Positions 1-10,386 of a stretch of 64,000 bases of DNA are shown one piece after another. The translations under genes and the position numbers were made by a program. The notes under the pieces were generated by a model. That model saw only the letters and a list, made by a program, of their open reading frames with translations. It was not told where the DNA came from and did not search any database. The DNA comes from Musicola paradisiaca NCPPB 2511. GTDB taxonomy: Bacteria; Pseudomonadota; Gammaproteobacteria; Enterobacterales; Enterobacteriaceae. Position 1 is the stretch's first letter, and each line of letters begins with the position of its first letter. The stretch covers positions 4,458,405 through 4,522,404 of the forward strand of contig NZ_CM001857.1 of assembly GCF_000400505.1 (NCBI RefSeq), written 5' to 3'.

Positions 1-126
1 GGCTATCTGGCGGTACGCCTGAATGGCGGTAGCGCGGAAGATGCGGCCAAACGCGGCCACCTGACCGCCAGCACCGTGATCCAGTATCGCGGCGCCATTA
101 TTCCGCAATCCGCTATGCCGGCCTAG
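1..126 (+). CDS. kdgK: 2-dehydro-3-deoxygluconokinase, C-terminal end
   Basis: Only the last 41 codons are in the window, open at the left edge and ending at TAG 124-126. The residues read GYLAVRLNGG near the start and end in IIPQSAMPA, which I recognise as the C-terminus of enterobacterial KdgK, a PfkB-family cytoplasmic kinase that phosphorylates KDG in pectin and hexuronate catabolism. The next genes are yhjJ and dctA, the same order as kdgK-yhjJ-dctA in E. coli, which supports the call. The ATP and substrate sites lie outside the window. Confidence 0.85.
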   Translation, partial: GYLAVRLNGGSAEDAAKRGHLTASTVIQYRGAIIPQSAMPA

Positions 127-164
127 CGCCCGAGACAAATACCGCGCCAGATGGCATTTTTCTC

Positions 165-203
165 AACACGCCGGTTTCGCAAATGCGAACCGGCGTGTTT
201 TCT
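165..203 (+). terminator. Rho-independent terminator of kdgK
   Basis: A strong hairpin with arms ACACGCCGGTT and AACCGGCGTGT is followed directly by TTTTCTTG, about 40 bases after the kdgK stop. Confidence 0.85.
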
Positions 204-798
<595 letters not shown>

Positions 799-1151
799 AT
801 GGATATTCAATCCATTGCCCATTTACCACCGACTATTCGTTTATATAACCAGACCCTTTACGCACAAGAGACGAAGAGAAAGCGACGCTCTCATTAAACA
901 ATGCTATTTCTGAAGAGCAATTTGAACAGATAAAAGCAGCGGTTGAACCTGCATTCAATCACGGCATCACAATACATATGTATCCGGAAGAAACAACAAA
1001 CGAAATCATCTACTGGACGGCTAACGATATGGTTATCCCTTGTGGTGGTACTCATATTGCATCAACACGAGAAATCGATGCCTCGTTTTATATTGGGAAA
1101 AAGTCCGGCGGCAGAAATAAAACGCAACGCTATATCAAGCGACATCATTGA
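799..1151 (+). pseudogene. Remnant of an AlaX-type alanyl-tRNA editing protein
   Basis: An ATG at 799 (frame 1) starts MDIQSIAHLPPTIRLYNQTL, resembling the N-terminus of AlaX/AlaRS editing-domain proteins, and stops at 895. A second frame (through 1149-1151 TGA) continues with DEEKATLSLNNAISEEQFEQ and later carries CGGTHIASTREID, the zinc-binding CxxTH motif of the second additional domain shared by AlaRS, ThrRS and AlaX. The two pieces sit in different frames and total about 115 codons, versus roughly 210-240 in intact AlaX proteins, so most of the middle (including the HxxxH half of the metal site) is deleted. The tail after the CGGTH block also looks degraded. The family hydrolyses mischarged tRNA(Ala); this copy cannot. 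Confidence 0.65.
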
Positions 1152-1314
1152 ACCCAATATCGTTGCATGCCCCGCCCATATCTGTTGTCCGGAAACGGGC
1201 GGGCGGTTTTCATCAACAACGAATCATGCTGCGCTGCGGCCTTATGGATAATCGTTCATGCACCACCGGCCAGGGCGCCATAACGAATGAGTCGGCTGAC
1301 AAAGTTAATTGCGA

Positions 1315-1346
1315 TAAAACCAACAAGGGAGCACAACCGTGCTCCC
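1315..1346 (-). terminator. Terminator of yhjJ
   Basis: Read on the minus strand, arms GGGAGCAC and GTGCTCCC with a 4-base loop are followed by TTGTTGGTTTT, just past the yhjJ stop. Confidence 0.75.
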
Positions 1347-1357
1347 TCATGATTTTG

Positions 1358-2833
1358 CTACGGTGCCTTGGCCGCATCCGGCGCAGCCTCTGCCCCCCCT
1401 TCCGGCGCCATGATCCGCAGATAAGTTTCCTGCAAACCTTTCATATTGGCTTCCGGCTCGCCCTGGGGTTGTAGCAACATCAGAGTCGCAGTCTGGGAAA
1501 GCTGTTGATGAAGTTCCTGATTGAGCGCCTCCAGCGTCACCGACGCCAGATAGACCTGACGCAATTTCTGATACTGCTCGGGAGCAATATCCACAACGCC
1601 GTTTTTCTGCGAACGCAGCCGCTGATCTATCAGGATGTCCGTACTGGTGCGAGCATAAGTCGCAAACAGTTTGCTCAATTCGTCCGTCTTACGCGCCATC
1701 AGCGCATCGAACTCAGCCTGCGACAACCCCTTGTCGCGCAGCGCCAACAGCTCCTTACTCAGAAAGCTGATACCGTTGTCCAACGTATCGGTACTGACAT
1801 TATCCAGATGGATGGCACATTGAGCACGGCCATACACCACATTACAGTCAAAACGGATGCCCGCTTCTTTCAACGCTGCATTTTTACTGCCGGTGAGCGC
1901 CTGCTGCATATGCCAGAACAGCGCTTCGCGCGCCAGATCGCTGTGCCAGTAACGGGCCAGCGCCTGCGAATCACGAATCGGTTTCCACGGCATATCCCAG
2001 ACCAGCGACAGGCTATCCTGCCTGAGCGTATTATCCCTCAGGCTAATCGGCTCGGGCCGCATGGCAGCCAACGTCGGCATAGGCGAAGGCGTCCCACGTT
2101 TGCCCTCCAACCGGGAAAACGATTTATCGATCTGATCGGCGATAGCGCGGCTGTCGACATTTCCGACCACATACAGCGTCATCGCATCTGGGGTATACCA
2201 AGTCTTGTAGAATTTCGCCAACTGCTCAGCGCTCACTGGCGCTTTGACGGCTTGTCCCGGATCGTTCACCAGCAACGGCGAACCTTTCAGCCGGTAACGC
2301 CAGCCAGGATCTTGCGGATTCGTCGGCGCAGTCGCTACCGGATCATTGATCTTCATCGCAGTTTCGATGCGCATATCGTTGATTTGCAGTTGCCCGGCGG
2401 TCTCCGCCAGCCACTTCAATGCATCCTTCAACAAATCCGGACGGTTATTCGGCAAGCTCAGGTTATAGGAGGTGAAATCATAGGACGTCGTCACCGGAGG
2501 CAACGGCCGGGTTTCACTTTCGGATTGCTGCCAGATAGAAGGGAGCTGACCAGCAGAAAAAGTATCCCGAGGCAGTAACGCAAGGCGGGAAATAAAGTGG
2601 GCGAAGCCGGTCTGCTGCACTGATTCAGCCAGCGACCCGGTATTTACCATCAAGCGTAATTCAATACGATCGCTGGGACGCTGGGGGGTGGCAAGAAGCT
2701 GCCAGCTAAAGCCGTTATCCAACTTTCCCTGCTGCCAGGCTGGATCAGGTTGTAGCGCTTCAGCCTGCACGTTGCTGCCGACAACCGTCAGCAACATTCC
2801 ACCAACGAAAAGACCTGTTCTGGTGCCCTGCAT
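1358..2833 (-). CDS. yhjJ: YhjJ, periplasmic M16-like protein without the zinc motif
   Basis: The 491-residue product closely matches E. coli YhjJ (about 498 aa) along its length. Residues 1-24 form a signal peptide ending NVQA, so the protein should be exported. The fold is that of M16 (insulinase/pitrilysin) peptidases, but where active members have HxxEH this protein reads HFISR at about 79-83, so both the catalytic Glu and second His are missing. E. coli YhjJ lacks them too, so loss is family-wide and not specific to this strain. It is therefore probably a non-catalytic relative with unknown role. The gene sits between kdgK and dctA as in E. coli, with its own terminator and a 270-base gap to dctA. 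Confidence 0.9.
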   Translation of the reverse strand: MQGTRTGLFVGGMLLTVVGSNVQAEALQPDPAWQQGKLDNGFSWQLLATPQRPSDRIELRLMVNTGSLAESVQQTGFAHFISRLALLPRDTFSAGQLPSIWQQSESETRPLPPVTTSYDFTSYNLSLPNNRPDLLKDALKWLAETAGQLQINDMRIETAMKINDPVATAPTNPQDPGWRYRLKGSPLLVNDPGQAVKAPVSAEQLAKFYKTWYTPDAMTLYVVGNVDSRAIADQIDKSFSRLEGKRGTPSPMPTLAAMRPEPISLRDNTLRQDSLSLVWDMPWKPIRDSQALARYWHSDLAREALFWHMQQALTGSKNAALKEAGIRFDCNVVYGRAQCAIHLDNVSTDTLDNGISFLSKELLALRDKGLSQAEFDALMARKTDELSKLFATYARTSTDILIDQRLRSQKNGVVDIAPEQYQKLRQVYLASVTLEALNQELHQQLSQTATLMLLQPQGEPEANMKGLQETYLRIMAPEGGAEAAPDAAKAP

Positions 2834-3044
2834 GTGAACCCCTACTTAATAACTATCCAATATGTGTTTTGTGAATACCGGCGACGTTTCTCCTGTCGTC
2901 GCACGTATCGTTCGCCTCACAAAGAAAGAGGGGCGAAGTGTACCACTCCGTTAGACCGCATGCTTTCGCGTATGTCACCCAACAGAGTGAAATAATGGTG
3001 AAAAAATTGAAGGCGCGCAAATTTAACACAGATTGGAAAGTATT

Positions 3045-3074
3045 GACCCACGGCCTGTTAACAGGCCGTGGGTC
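3045..3074 (-). terminator. Palindromic hairpin downstream of dctA
   Basis: A perfect 30-base palindrome, arms GACCCACGGCCTGTT and its complement, lies 30 bases beyond the dctA stop. On the minus strand it is followed by AATACTTTCC, so the U-tract is weak, but position and stability suggest a transcription end. Confidence 0.6.
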
Positions 3075-3104
3075 ATCTGGCAGGAAGTCCGGGTTATCAC
3101 CGCA

Positions 3105-4397
3105 TCAGGAAGGACGAGATGCCACCCCTGGACCGGGTTCAACGTCACGGCCGGATAACACATCGTTCAGCTGTTTGGCATCAAGCTGCTTACACCATTT
3201 AGCAACCACCACCGTCGCCACGCCGTTGCCCACCAGATTGGTCAGAGCACGGGCTTCCGACATGAAACGGTCGATACCCAGAATCAGCGCCAGCCCCGCT
3301 ACCGGCAAATGTCCCACGGCGGAGATCGTCGCCGCCAGTACGATAAAGCCGCTACCGGTAACACCCGCCGCGCCTTTGGAAGACAGCAGCAGCACCACCA
3401 GCAGGGTGATCTGGTGCCAGATATCCATATGGCTGTTGGTCGCCTGTGCAATAAATACGGCAGCCATCGTCAGATAGATAGAGGTGCCGTCGAGATTGAA
3501 GGAGTAACCGGTCGGGATGACCAGACCCACCACGGATTTTTTACAACCCAGTTTTTCCATTTTCTCCAGCATACGCGGCAAGGCGGACTCTGAAGAAGAC
3601 GTCCCCAGTACAATCAGCAGCTCCTCACGGATATAGCGAATGAACTTGAAGATGCTAAAACCGGTCGCTCTGGCGATAGATCCCAACACCAGCACCACGA
3701 ACACAATACAGGTGATGTAGAAACAGATGATCAGCTGTCCCAGTTGCACCAGCGTCCCCACCCCGTATTTACCGATCGTGAACGCCATGGCACCGAACGC
3801 CCCCAACGGCGCCAGACGCATAATCATGTTGATGATGCCGAAAATCACGCGGGAGAAGCTGTCGATCACGTCGAAAATCAGCGTTCCTTTATCGCCCAAA
3901 TGGTGCAGCGCAAACCCAAACATCACCGCAAACAACAGCACCTGCAGAATGTTGCCGCTGGCAAACGCGCCAATCACGCTGGAAGGGATCACATCCATCA
4001 GGAAGGGAACAACCCCTTGCTGCTGAGCCTGACTGGCATAGTTAGCCACAGCTTTCGCATCCAGCACGGCGGGATCAACGTTCATACCGACGCCAGGTTG
4101 CAGCACATTCACCACGATCAGACCGATAATCAACGCCAGCGTACTGACAATCTCAAAATAAAGTAAGGCCACCGCGCCGGTACGCCCAACGGCCTTCATA
4201 CTCTCCATCCCGGCAATACCGGTAACAACCGTACAGAAAATGACGGGGGCAATAATCATCTTGATCAGTTTGACGAATCCATCGCCCAAAGGCTGCATTT
4301 GCTGCCCTAGCGCCGGGTAGAAATGCCCCAACAACACCCCGATAGTAATAGCGGTAAGAACTTGAAAGTAGAGACTTTTAAATATTGATTTTTTCAT
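3105..4397 (-). CDS. dctA: Aerobic C4-dicarboxylate transporter DctA
   Basis: The 430-residue product matches DctA of the DAACS (SLC1-like) family, which imports succinate, fumarate and malate with protons or sodium across the inner membrane. The start chosen reads [16 protein letters not shown], as in E. coli DctA, and has AAAGGACG as a well-spaced ribosome site; an upstream ATG (4424) would add nine residues unlike the family. Typical motifs are present: [10 protein letters not shown] (serine-rich loop), GYSFNLDGT in the transport core and [10 protein letters not shown] near the end. The C-terminus ends in [10 protein letters not shown]. Its place next to yhjJ is conserved. A good CRP site lies about 285 bases upstream, in line with CRP activation of dctA known in E. 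coli. Confidence 0.95.
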   Translation of the reverse strand: MKKSIFKSLYFQVLTAITIGVLLGHFYPALGQQMQPLGDGFVKLIKMIIAPVIFCTVVTGIAGMESMKAVGRTGAVALLYFEIVSTLALIIGLIVVNVLQPGVGMNVDPAVLDAKAVANYASQAQQQGVVPFLMDVIPSSVIGAFASGNILQVLLFAVMFGFALHHLGDKGTLIFDVIDSFSRVIFGIINMIMRLAPLGAFGAMAFTIGKYGVGTLVQLGQLIICFYITCIVFVVLVLGSIARATGFSIFKFIRYIREELLIVLGTSSSESALPRMLEKMEKLGCKKSVVGLVIPTGYSFNLDGTSIYLTMAAVFIAQATNSHMDIWHQITLLVVLLLSSKGAAGVTGSGFIVLAATISAVGHLPVAGLALILGIDRFMSEARALTNLVGNGVATVVVAKWCKQLDAKQLNDVLSGRDVEPGPGVASRPS

Positions 4398-4678
4398 AGT
4401 GACGTCCTTTGGATGGAAAGACACGAGTGGACAAAGAACGGAGGAAAGATGCCACCTGCGCTTGCGCCGGAAAATAACACCCAGGTAACAGACTGGATAC
4501 TTTTATAACTTTAGTTTGTAAACATCCGGTTAAAAACAAGAACTGAATCACATCAGCCGGTAAAGGCGTTAAAACATTGCGTTAATTATTCAATAACAAC
4601 ACTCGTCATACTTCTCTGTCGAAAACACCGGCAACCCCTTATGACATATCAAGTTTGGACATAAAACAGCGATATTTT

Positions 4679-4694
4679 CGTGAACCGGATCACA
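4679..4694 (-). promoter_or_regulatory. Candidate CRP site upstream of dctA
   Basis: On the minus strand the site reads TGTGATCCGGTTCACG, 9 of 10 matches to TGTGA-N6-TCACA. DctA expression is CRP-dependent in E. coli. The distance to the start codon (about 285 bases) is long, so a long leader or a distal site must be assumed. Confidence 0.5.
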
Positions 4695-4861
4695 GGTAAA
4701 AACCGGGTTAACAATAAGTAACGCCAGGCCGGTGACGCCAATAACGCACATCGCGATTTTGTTTAAATGTACGCATCGATTAAATGCACGCACAAGGAAG
4801 CACGTCGGCGTTCTGACGAATGTCGCCAACCCGACGCAAAGGGGAAACAGGCTATCAATAG

Positions 4862-4885
4862 GCGACGGGAGCGCGCTCCCATCGC
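4862..4885 (-). terminator. Possible terminator of the bcs operon
   Basis: A 24-base inverted repeat, GCGACGGGAGC and GCTCCCATCGC with one G-T pair, lies about 12 bases after the bcsZ stop. The following minus-strand bases are only moderately T-rich. Confidence 0.4.
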
Positions 4886-4896
4886 GAAAGGAAAGA

Positions 4897-5895
4897 TTAT
4901 CGGCCGCTGGCGATATAGGCCAACAGGTGCAGACTGGATGAGTAATAATCCTCCGACGCATTCAGGCTGGCCGGAATATCGCCGGGGCTGCCCATGGTCA
5001 GATCGCGGATCGCCAGCAACCCATCCCGCATGCTGTAAGGCGCGGTATTGTTATTGAGTACATCAATCCATGCCGGCGTATTCAGCCGGGAGTAATTACG
5101 CCAGTAAAGCTGAAACGGCACCAACGCCAACGTTTTGGCGTCATACCAATACAGATAGAGGGGGATGCGAATGGCATCGTAGCTGAAACGGGGCGGCCAG
5201 TTGGTTGCGGGCGCCATGGTGCCATCCGCATTCAGCGCTACCCAGTCCACCGGCAGTTCCACCTTGCCGAAACGCATTTCGCCCAACAACGCCAGCCCAT
5301 CGTCAATCAGCTGACGCCAGGCCTGAAGATGGCTGTGGCGCGCGAAATCCTGCCAGGCCGGGAACAAAAAATAGGATGGATTGAGAATGACATAGCTGTT
5401 CTTGTTAAAACCGTTGGCCCCCGGCAACATCACGGTACGCCCGGCAAATTGCACCACGTTACGGGCCAGGATCGCTTTTTGAATGACATCCGAGGCCAGC
5501 AGATAACGGTTCTCCTGCCATTTCTCCCCGGCTTTCAGTAAAGCCCAGGCAATCAATACGTCACCATCCGCAGCATTGTTGCGATCCACCACCGGATTAC
5601 TGTCCATCGGATTGTAACGCCAGTAAAACAGACCGCTCTTGTTATCCTGCAAATGTGTTTGCGTCCAAGTCCACAGGCCGTCAAACGCACTCCGATCATT
5701 AAAATACACCGCCATGAGCATGGCGAACCCTTGCCCTTCCGTGTGACTGATATTCTTGTTGCCGGTATCCAAAATCCGGCCGTCCTGAGTCATAAAACGA
5801 CTTTTGTAGCTGTCCCACCCGCTTGCCGCCGACGCCGCCATACTGAACCACATCATCAGTAACACCATGCCAACACGCCATACCGGCTTGATCAT
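4897..5895 (-). CDS. bcsZ: Endo-1,4-beta-glucanase BcsZ (GH8)
   Basis: A 332-residue secreted cellulase of glycoside hydrolase family 8 that trims nascent cellulose in the periplasm and is needed for normal export in bcs systems. Start ATG 5895 gives a clean signal peptide (about 1-23, ending SMAASA); the long upstream open frame is an artefact of the bcsD frame. The general acid Glu is E53 in [11 protein letters not shown] and the second catalytic Asp is about D240 in [11 protein letters not shown], both as in E. coli BcsZ. The ATG overlaps the restored bcsD stop (TCATGA), which implies translational coupling. It is the last gene of the operon here, after bcsD, whereas in E. coli it sits between bcsB and bcsC. 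Confidence 0.93.
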   Translation of the reverse strand: MIKPVWRVGMVLLMMWFSMAASAASGWDSYKSRFMTQDGRILDTGNKNISHTEGQGFAMLMAVYFNDRSAFDGLWTWTQTHLQDNKSGLFYWRYNPMDSNPVVDRNNAADGDVLIAWALLKAGEKWQENRYLLASDVIQKAILARNVVQFAGRTVMLPGANGFNKNSYVILNPSYFLFPAWQDFARHSHLQAWRQLIDDGLALLGEMRFGKVELPVDWVALNADGTMAPATNWPPRFSYDAIRIPLYLYWYDAKTLALVPFQLYWRNYSRLNTPAWIDVLNNNTAPYSMRDGLLAIRDLTMGSPGDIPASLNASEDYYSSSLHLLAYIASGR

Positions 5896-6376
5896 GACTC
5901 GCCTCTTGTCCGATTTTGATAACGAAACAGCAGAACGGCGCCGTCCTCTGTTTCCTGGTAAGCCATTGGAACCTGTTCGCCCCCCCCTGCAAGCGTAACC
6001 ACCGGGAATACATCCCTTGCAGCACCGCGCCCATCGCCAGACGCCAACGGTTGCCGCTGGACGATTGTCCGGCGGCAGGCAACGCGATATGGAGAATCTC
6101 CAGCCGGTTATCATACGGACGAAGATCCACGCACCCCCAGTGGAATTCCGCCAGCACGCTGTTGATGGCTTGCTCCAGCTCGGCGACGGTTTCCACGATG
6201 GGCAGAGGGTAACGCTCCGCCAACTGCGCCCCCATTTGGGACAAAAACAGTTGGCTCTCCTGCTCGCCGGCGTTCGCCATCATGCCGTTAACGATGATAT
6301 CGAACAGATCGGTCCATCCCGCCTGACGCTGCTGCTGGAGATAGTAGTTCATGGCATGCACCTGTAACTCACTCAT
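5892..6376 (-). pseudogene. bcsD: Cellulose synthase subunit BcsD, frameshifted at a G8 tract
   Basis: The frame from 6376 encodes about 132 residues typical of BcsD (AcsD), the periplasmic ring protein that organises export of cellulose fibrils in type I operons: [19 protein letters not shown] near the N-terminus and [17 protein letters not shown] before the break. At a run of eight C on the plus strand (5980-5987; G8 in the gene) the frame is lost. Reading on in another frame gives [18 protein letters not shown] and stops at 5892-5894, overlapping the bcsZ ATG as expected for an operon. Nine or six G would restore a roughly 160-residue protein, the usual family length. As written, the frame runs on to 5699 inside bcsZ. 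An alternative start at 6352 has a better ribosome site. Sequencing error, slippage or phase variation are all possible. Confidence 0.8.
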
Positions 6377-6378
6377 GC

Positions 6379-9300
6379 TTATTTACCCCCAAGCCCATAA
6401 CGGAAATAGAGCAGGGCCGATGTTTCGTTGTAATTGCCGAACGTGTCATAACCCAGTTGCCCGCCGACGGTAACGTCTTTGGTGACGCGATAGTCGGCGC
6501 CGAGATGCACGTTGTAACCAATACCGTTTTTGCTATCACCGGCATAATGGGATTCCCTGGCGAAACCGTTGGTCACTGCGTCGTCAAGGAACGTCTGCCA
6601 TTCCGGATTATTGGGGAAGTAATCGCTCTTATCGCGGGTATAGGACTGATACCCTACGGAAACACCCGCCTTGAGGTTCAGGTTGTCATATCGCTGGCTC
6701 CACTCAATCGGGAACGAGACCGACACATAGTTCTGCGGGCTGAAATAACCGCCCTGACCATAGCTGTAGTAACTCAGGTTCTTATCGAAATCCATCCAGC
6801 TCAGGCTGATACCGGTTTTCAGCTCGCGATCGCGCTCATGCACCGGGCGAACATAGGCGCCGGCATTGGCCATCAACGCACGGTTACTTTTCACATTCTC
6901 GCCCAGATAGCTATAGGCGCCGATACCGCCGTAGAAACCCGCATCGCCATTGTCATAACTCAGCAACGCATTGCCGCCGTTTTTTAGTGACCTGCCCCCA
7001 ATACCGGCCGGTAAACGCCTCTTTCTGACCGACATAGGAAAGCAGGCTGTCGGTAACGGCCCGACGCTCCCCGGTCAACACCAAAGTCAGGAAGTCCGAC
7101 AGCTTGGGCGACCACTGCACGCCGCCGACAATCGTGGTCAACTCCTGCCCCAACGGCGTACTGCCCAAATCCAGCTTGTAGTTCTTGCCGATCAGCGCGA
7201 AGTTCAGCTCCGTCCCGGTCGCTTTCTGGGAATCCGTCGAACTGGTGGTCGCCGTATTCACGTCAGGTCTAGTGGCGGACGACAGCGAGCCGACTATCGA
7301 ATTAATGTTGTTACGCCCGCTGGCGGTAAGCGGATTCAGGTCATTGAAACTGACGCTGGAAAGCCCAAGAGTGCTAAGAATGTTTTGATACAACGTCGCA
7401 TTCGTCGTCTGCAATCCATTGATGGTATCGACGATATTTTGTACCGCAACCGCTCCGGCGCCCGCGCCATAACGCCGGTAAGCGTCCCCGCTGGCGCTGC
7501 CCGAACTCATGGTCATCGGCGTCGCGGTAAAGTTGATGCGCGCATCGCCGAAAGTCCCGCTCGACCAGGTCAACGGCGCTTTGATTTCATTCAACCGGCT
7601 CAGGCCGGATTCGCCATCGCGGCTACGCATCTGCACCCCGGCCTGCGCCCAGCCGCCGGTATCGCGATCGATATCGTCCATCATGCGGGTGATCTGGTTC
7701 AGCGTCTCTTCCTGCTGGGAGGATACGGAGGTGGAGGCCAGTTGAGTATCCCCGGTCGCGACGCCGCTGGAGCGCTGCCACGGCATCACGTTGCCATAGG
7801 ACGACGTCGTCGGTGTCCGGCTGGCGGCGGTGGCCGCAGCACGGCTGCTTTCCGACGATGATCGATAAATAAAGGGGTTGTCCGCCACCGCCAGGCCGCC
7901 AGGCCGCCAATCGTCGCCCGATACCGCCGCATTATCCAGCCCGACCGCCTTCGCTCTGGCGGTACGCAGATAGGACATCGCTTTGTCTTTATCGCCTTCG
8001 GCGTCGGCCACCCGCGCTAACAACAACAAGCGTTCCGGCGTCTGTTCACCCTGCAGGCCATTCGCCAACGAACGGGCTCGCTGCGTATCATTCTGCGCCA
8101 GCGCCACGTTGATGGCGCCGACGCGCGCATCCTGGGTCGGCGTGTCATTCGCTATCAGATAGCTATAAACCTCTCCCGCCTCTTTCGTCATCTTGCCGGA
8201 CTGGTAGAGACGCGCCATCGCGAACATCAGATCGGTATTCTTCGGATCGCGCTGCAACGCGCGAGCCAACATATCGTAAGCCGCCGCGTACTGTTGATCC
8301 TCACGCAGACGATCCGCCTCGCGGATAACATTGCCATTGCGCAAACCTTCCAGCTGCGTCGGCGTACTGCGCGCTATCAGCTCCGGCTTGTTCAGCCACG
8401 CTTGCGCTTCATTCACCAGCCCGGCCTGATTCAGCACGCCGATCTGCGCGGCGTATTCACCCGCGCCGCCCTGCACCCCACGCTGCATGTTGCTGCGCAC
8501 CACCGAAATCGCCGCGCCGGTTTCACCGGCCGCCGCCAGCGCCTGCGCCAGCTTACCGGCATCCACCGGGTTTTCCGGCGGCGCAACCGTCAACGCCCGC
8601 AGCGTATTGGCTGCGGCGGCATTTTCGCCGCGGGACAGATAAACCTGCGCCGTCGCCATCTGCAAATTGAAATTGACCCGCTGCGACAAATCGCGCACCG
8701 CCTGGTTCTGATTACGCGGCGGAATGCGCGTCAACAGGGAACTGGACTGCTGCCAGGCCTCGCTCTCGCTGGCGAACAGCGCGGCGGCATACAGATCGTC
8801 CGGGGTCGCATTGGGCCGCTGTAGGGGTTGCATCAACGTCGCAGCCGACGCGGTATCTCCCTGTTGCCGATAAATACGCGCCAGATCGAGCCGCACCCAG
8901 CCATCGTTCGGAAAACGCTGCATTCCCTGCTGGAGTAAACCGATTGCCCGGGCCGTATTCCCCGCCGCCAGTTCCTGTTTCGCCTGCGCACGCAGCGGAT
9001 CGCTGACGTCCACCGGCTTCGGCGTCACGCTTTGACGCACGCTTGCCGGCAGCGCCGCCAGATAGGCATTGGCCTCCGCACCGCGGTTTTGCTGGCGCAG
9101 CACGTAATACAACCCTTCTTTGGCATTACGGTTTTCCGCATCGCTTTGCAGCACGCTGCGGTACATCTCTTCCGCTTCGGTAAACCGGTTGCTGCGCCGC
9201 AATACGTCGGCACGGAACAACTTCGCCGAAATGCCCTTCTCGCCGGACTCTTGCGTCAATGGTTCGCTGATCGTCAATGCCTGCGCGGCATCACCGGACT

Positions 9301-10375
9301 TCATCGCCTGTTGTGCGCTATTCAACTGTGAATAAAAACGGGCATCGTCAGCCTGCTGCTGGCGTTGCGTGCTGCTCTGCCCACCCTGACGGGCGGCGCG
9401 AGCCAGATAATCCGCCGAGGCCTTAAAGTCGCCGCGACGCTGGGAGACATACCCCATCCCCGCCAGCGCATCGGCGTCGTCGGGGTTGGACTTCAACGCC
9501 TGGCTGAACGCCTCCTGTGCGGTTTGCAGGTCGCCGTTATTGAGTGCGGTAAACCCTTTGTCCTTCTCGTTACCGCCGATGTTCTTGCGGTAATAATCCA
9601 TCACCGCTGAATCCTGCGGATGACGCTGTTGATAGACCTGATACAGCGAAGCGTCTTCCGATTTCGGCCCGAGCCACAGCAACGCTTGCCGCATGGCGCG
9701 ATCCGCGTCGTCATTGCCTGATGCCAACCCGCTGAGGATTTGCAGGCCCTCGCGTCGCGTCGGCTCCTGATAGGTTAGCGCTTTACCCAACGCCAGCGTG
9801 GCGTTGGTATCCTGCGGGTGAGACGCCGAAAACTCCCGCAGATGGTCGATCGCTTGCGGCAGCAATGTCCGGTCGCCCGCCATGGTCAGGTAGTATTCCG
9901 CCGCCACGCTGGCGGGCGGTTGATTTCCGACAAACAGATTGCGCCAGGTCTGCAACGACGCCGTAATATTGCCGCTGCGCGCCTGCTGGCGCGCCAGCGT
10001 TAACTGCGCCTGAGGAATAGTCGCCGCCTGTCTGGCGTTATCCAGTGCCGTCAGTCGGGGATCTTGCGGCGATACTTTGCTTAAACGATCGCGCCACTTC
10101 GTCGCCTCCGCGTTATTGCCCGCGTTCTGGGCGTATAGCGCCATCAGGTACAGCGCCTGCGGGTTATTGGCGTCCACCATCAGGATTTTCTGCAATGCAT
10201 CCCGCGCCAGCTCGTCATGCGAGCGCTGGTGCCAATAGTCGGCCTGGTCGAACAGCGCCTGTACCGCCGGATTGGGGTCGGCCGCCAGCGCAGGCAGAGC
10301 CAACGCGCCGGACACCATCACACTGGTCAAATACCCCAACCGTCGTACCCTGGTATTGAATGTTGTGATTTTCAT
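6379..10375 (-). pseudogene. bcsC: Cellulose synthase subunit BcsC, frameshifted in the barrel domain
   Basis: BcsC is the outer-membrane export channel for cellulose: a long periplasmic TPR superhelix followed by a beta-barrel. Here a signal peptide (about 1-31, ending ALPALA) is followed by many TPR units (for example NGDLQTAQEAFSQALKSNPD), then the BcsC C-terminal domain. The upper frame reads to GRYWGQVTKKRRQCVAEL and stops at 6953; the rest of the barrel (NGGNALLSYDNGDAGFYGG to LLYFRYGLGGK) is in a second frame ending at 6379. The switch falls at T6 on the plus strand (6980-6985), A6 in the gene; five A would give VTKNGGNALL as in homologues. Repaired length is about 1331 residues, as in type I BcsC. 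Without repair about 190 C-terminal residues are lost, which should abolish export. Starts 11 bases after bcsB. Confidence 0.85.
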
Positions 10376-10386
10376 AGGAGATTCGC

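Larger units (their letters stand above)
4398..4896. other. Intergenic region between dctA and bcsZ
   Basis: About 500 bases with no convincing gene; short ORFs on both strands overlap each other and lack ribosome sites. It holds the dctA promoter region, a CRP-like site (4679-4694) and a hairpin (4862-4885) that may end the cellulose operon. Confidence 0.6.

Noticed and set aside
1505..2578. 357-codon frame antisense to yhjJ
   Set aside because: Shadow of yhjJ with Arg/Gln-rich composition.
4590..4961. 123-codon minus-strand ORF between bcsZ and dctA
   Set aside because: No recognisable family or ribosome site; it overlaps the end of bcsZ and the hairpin at 4862.
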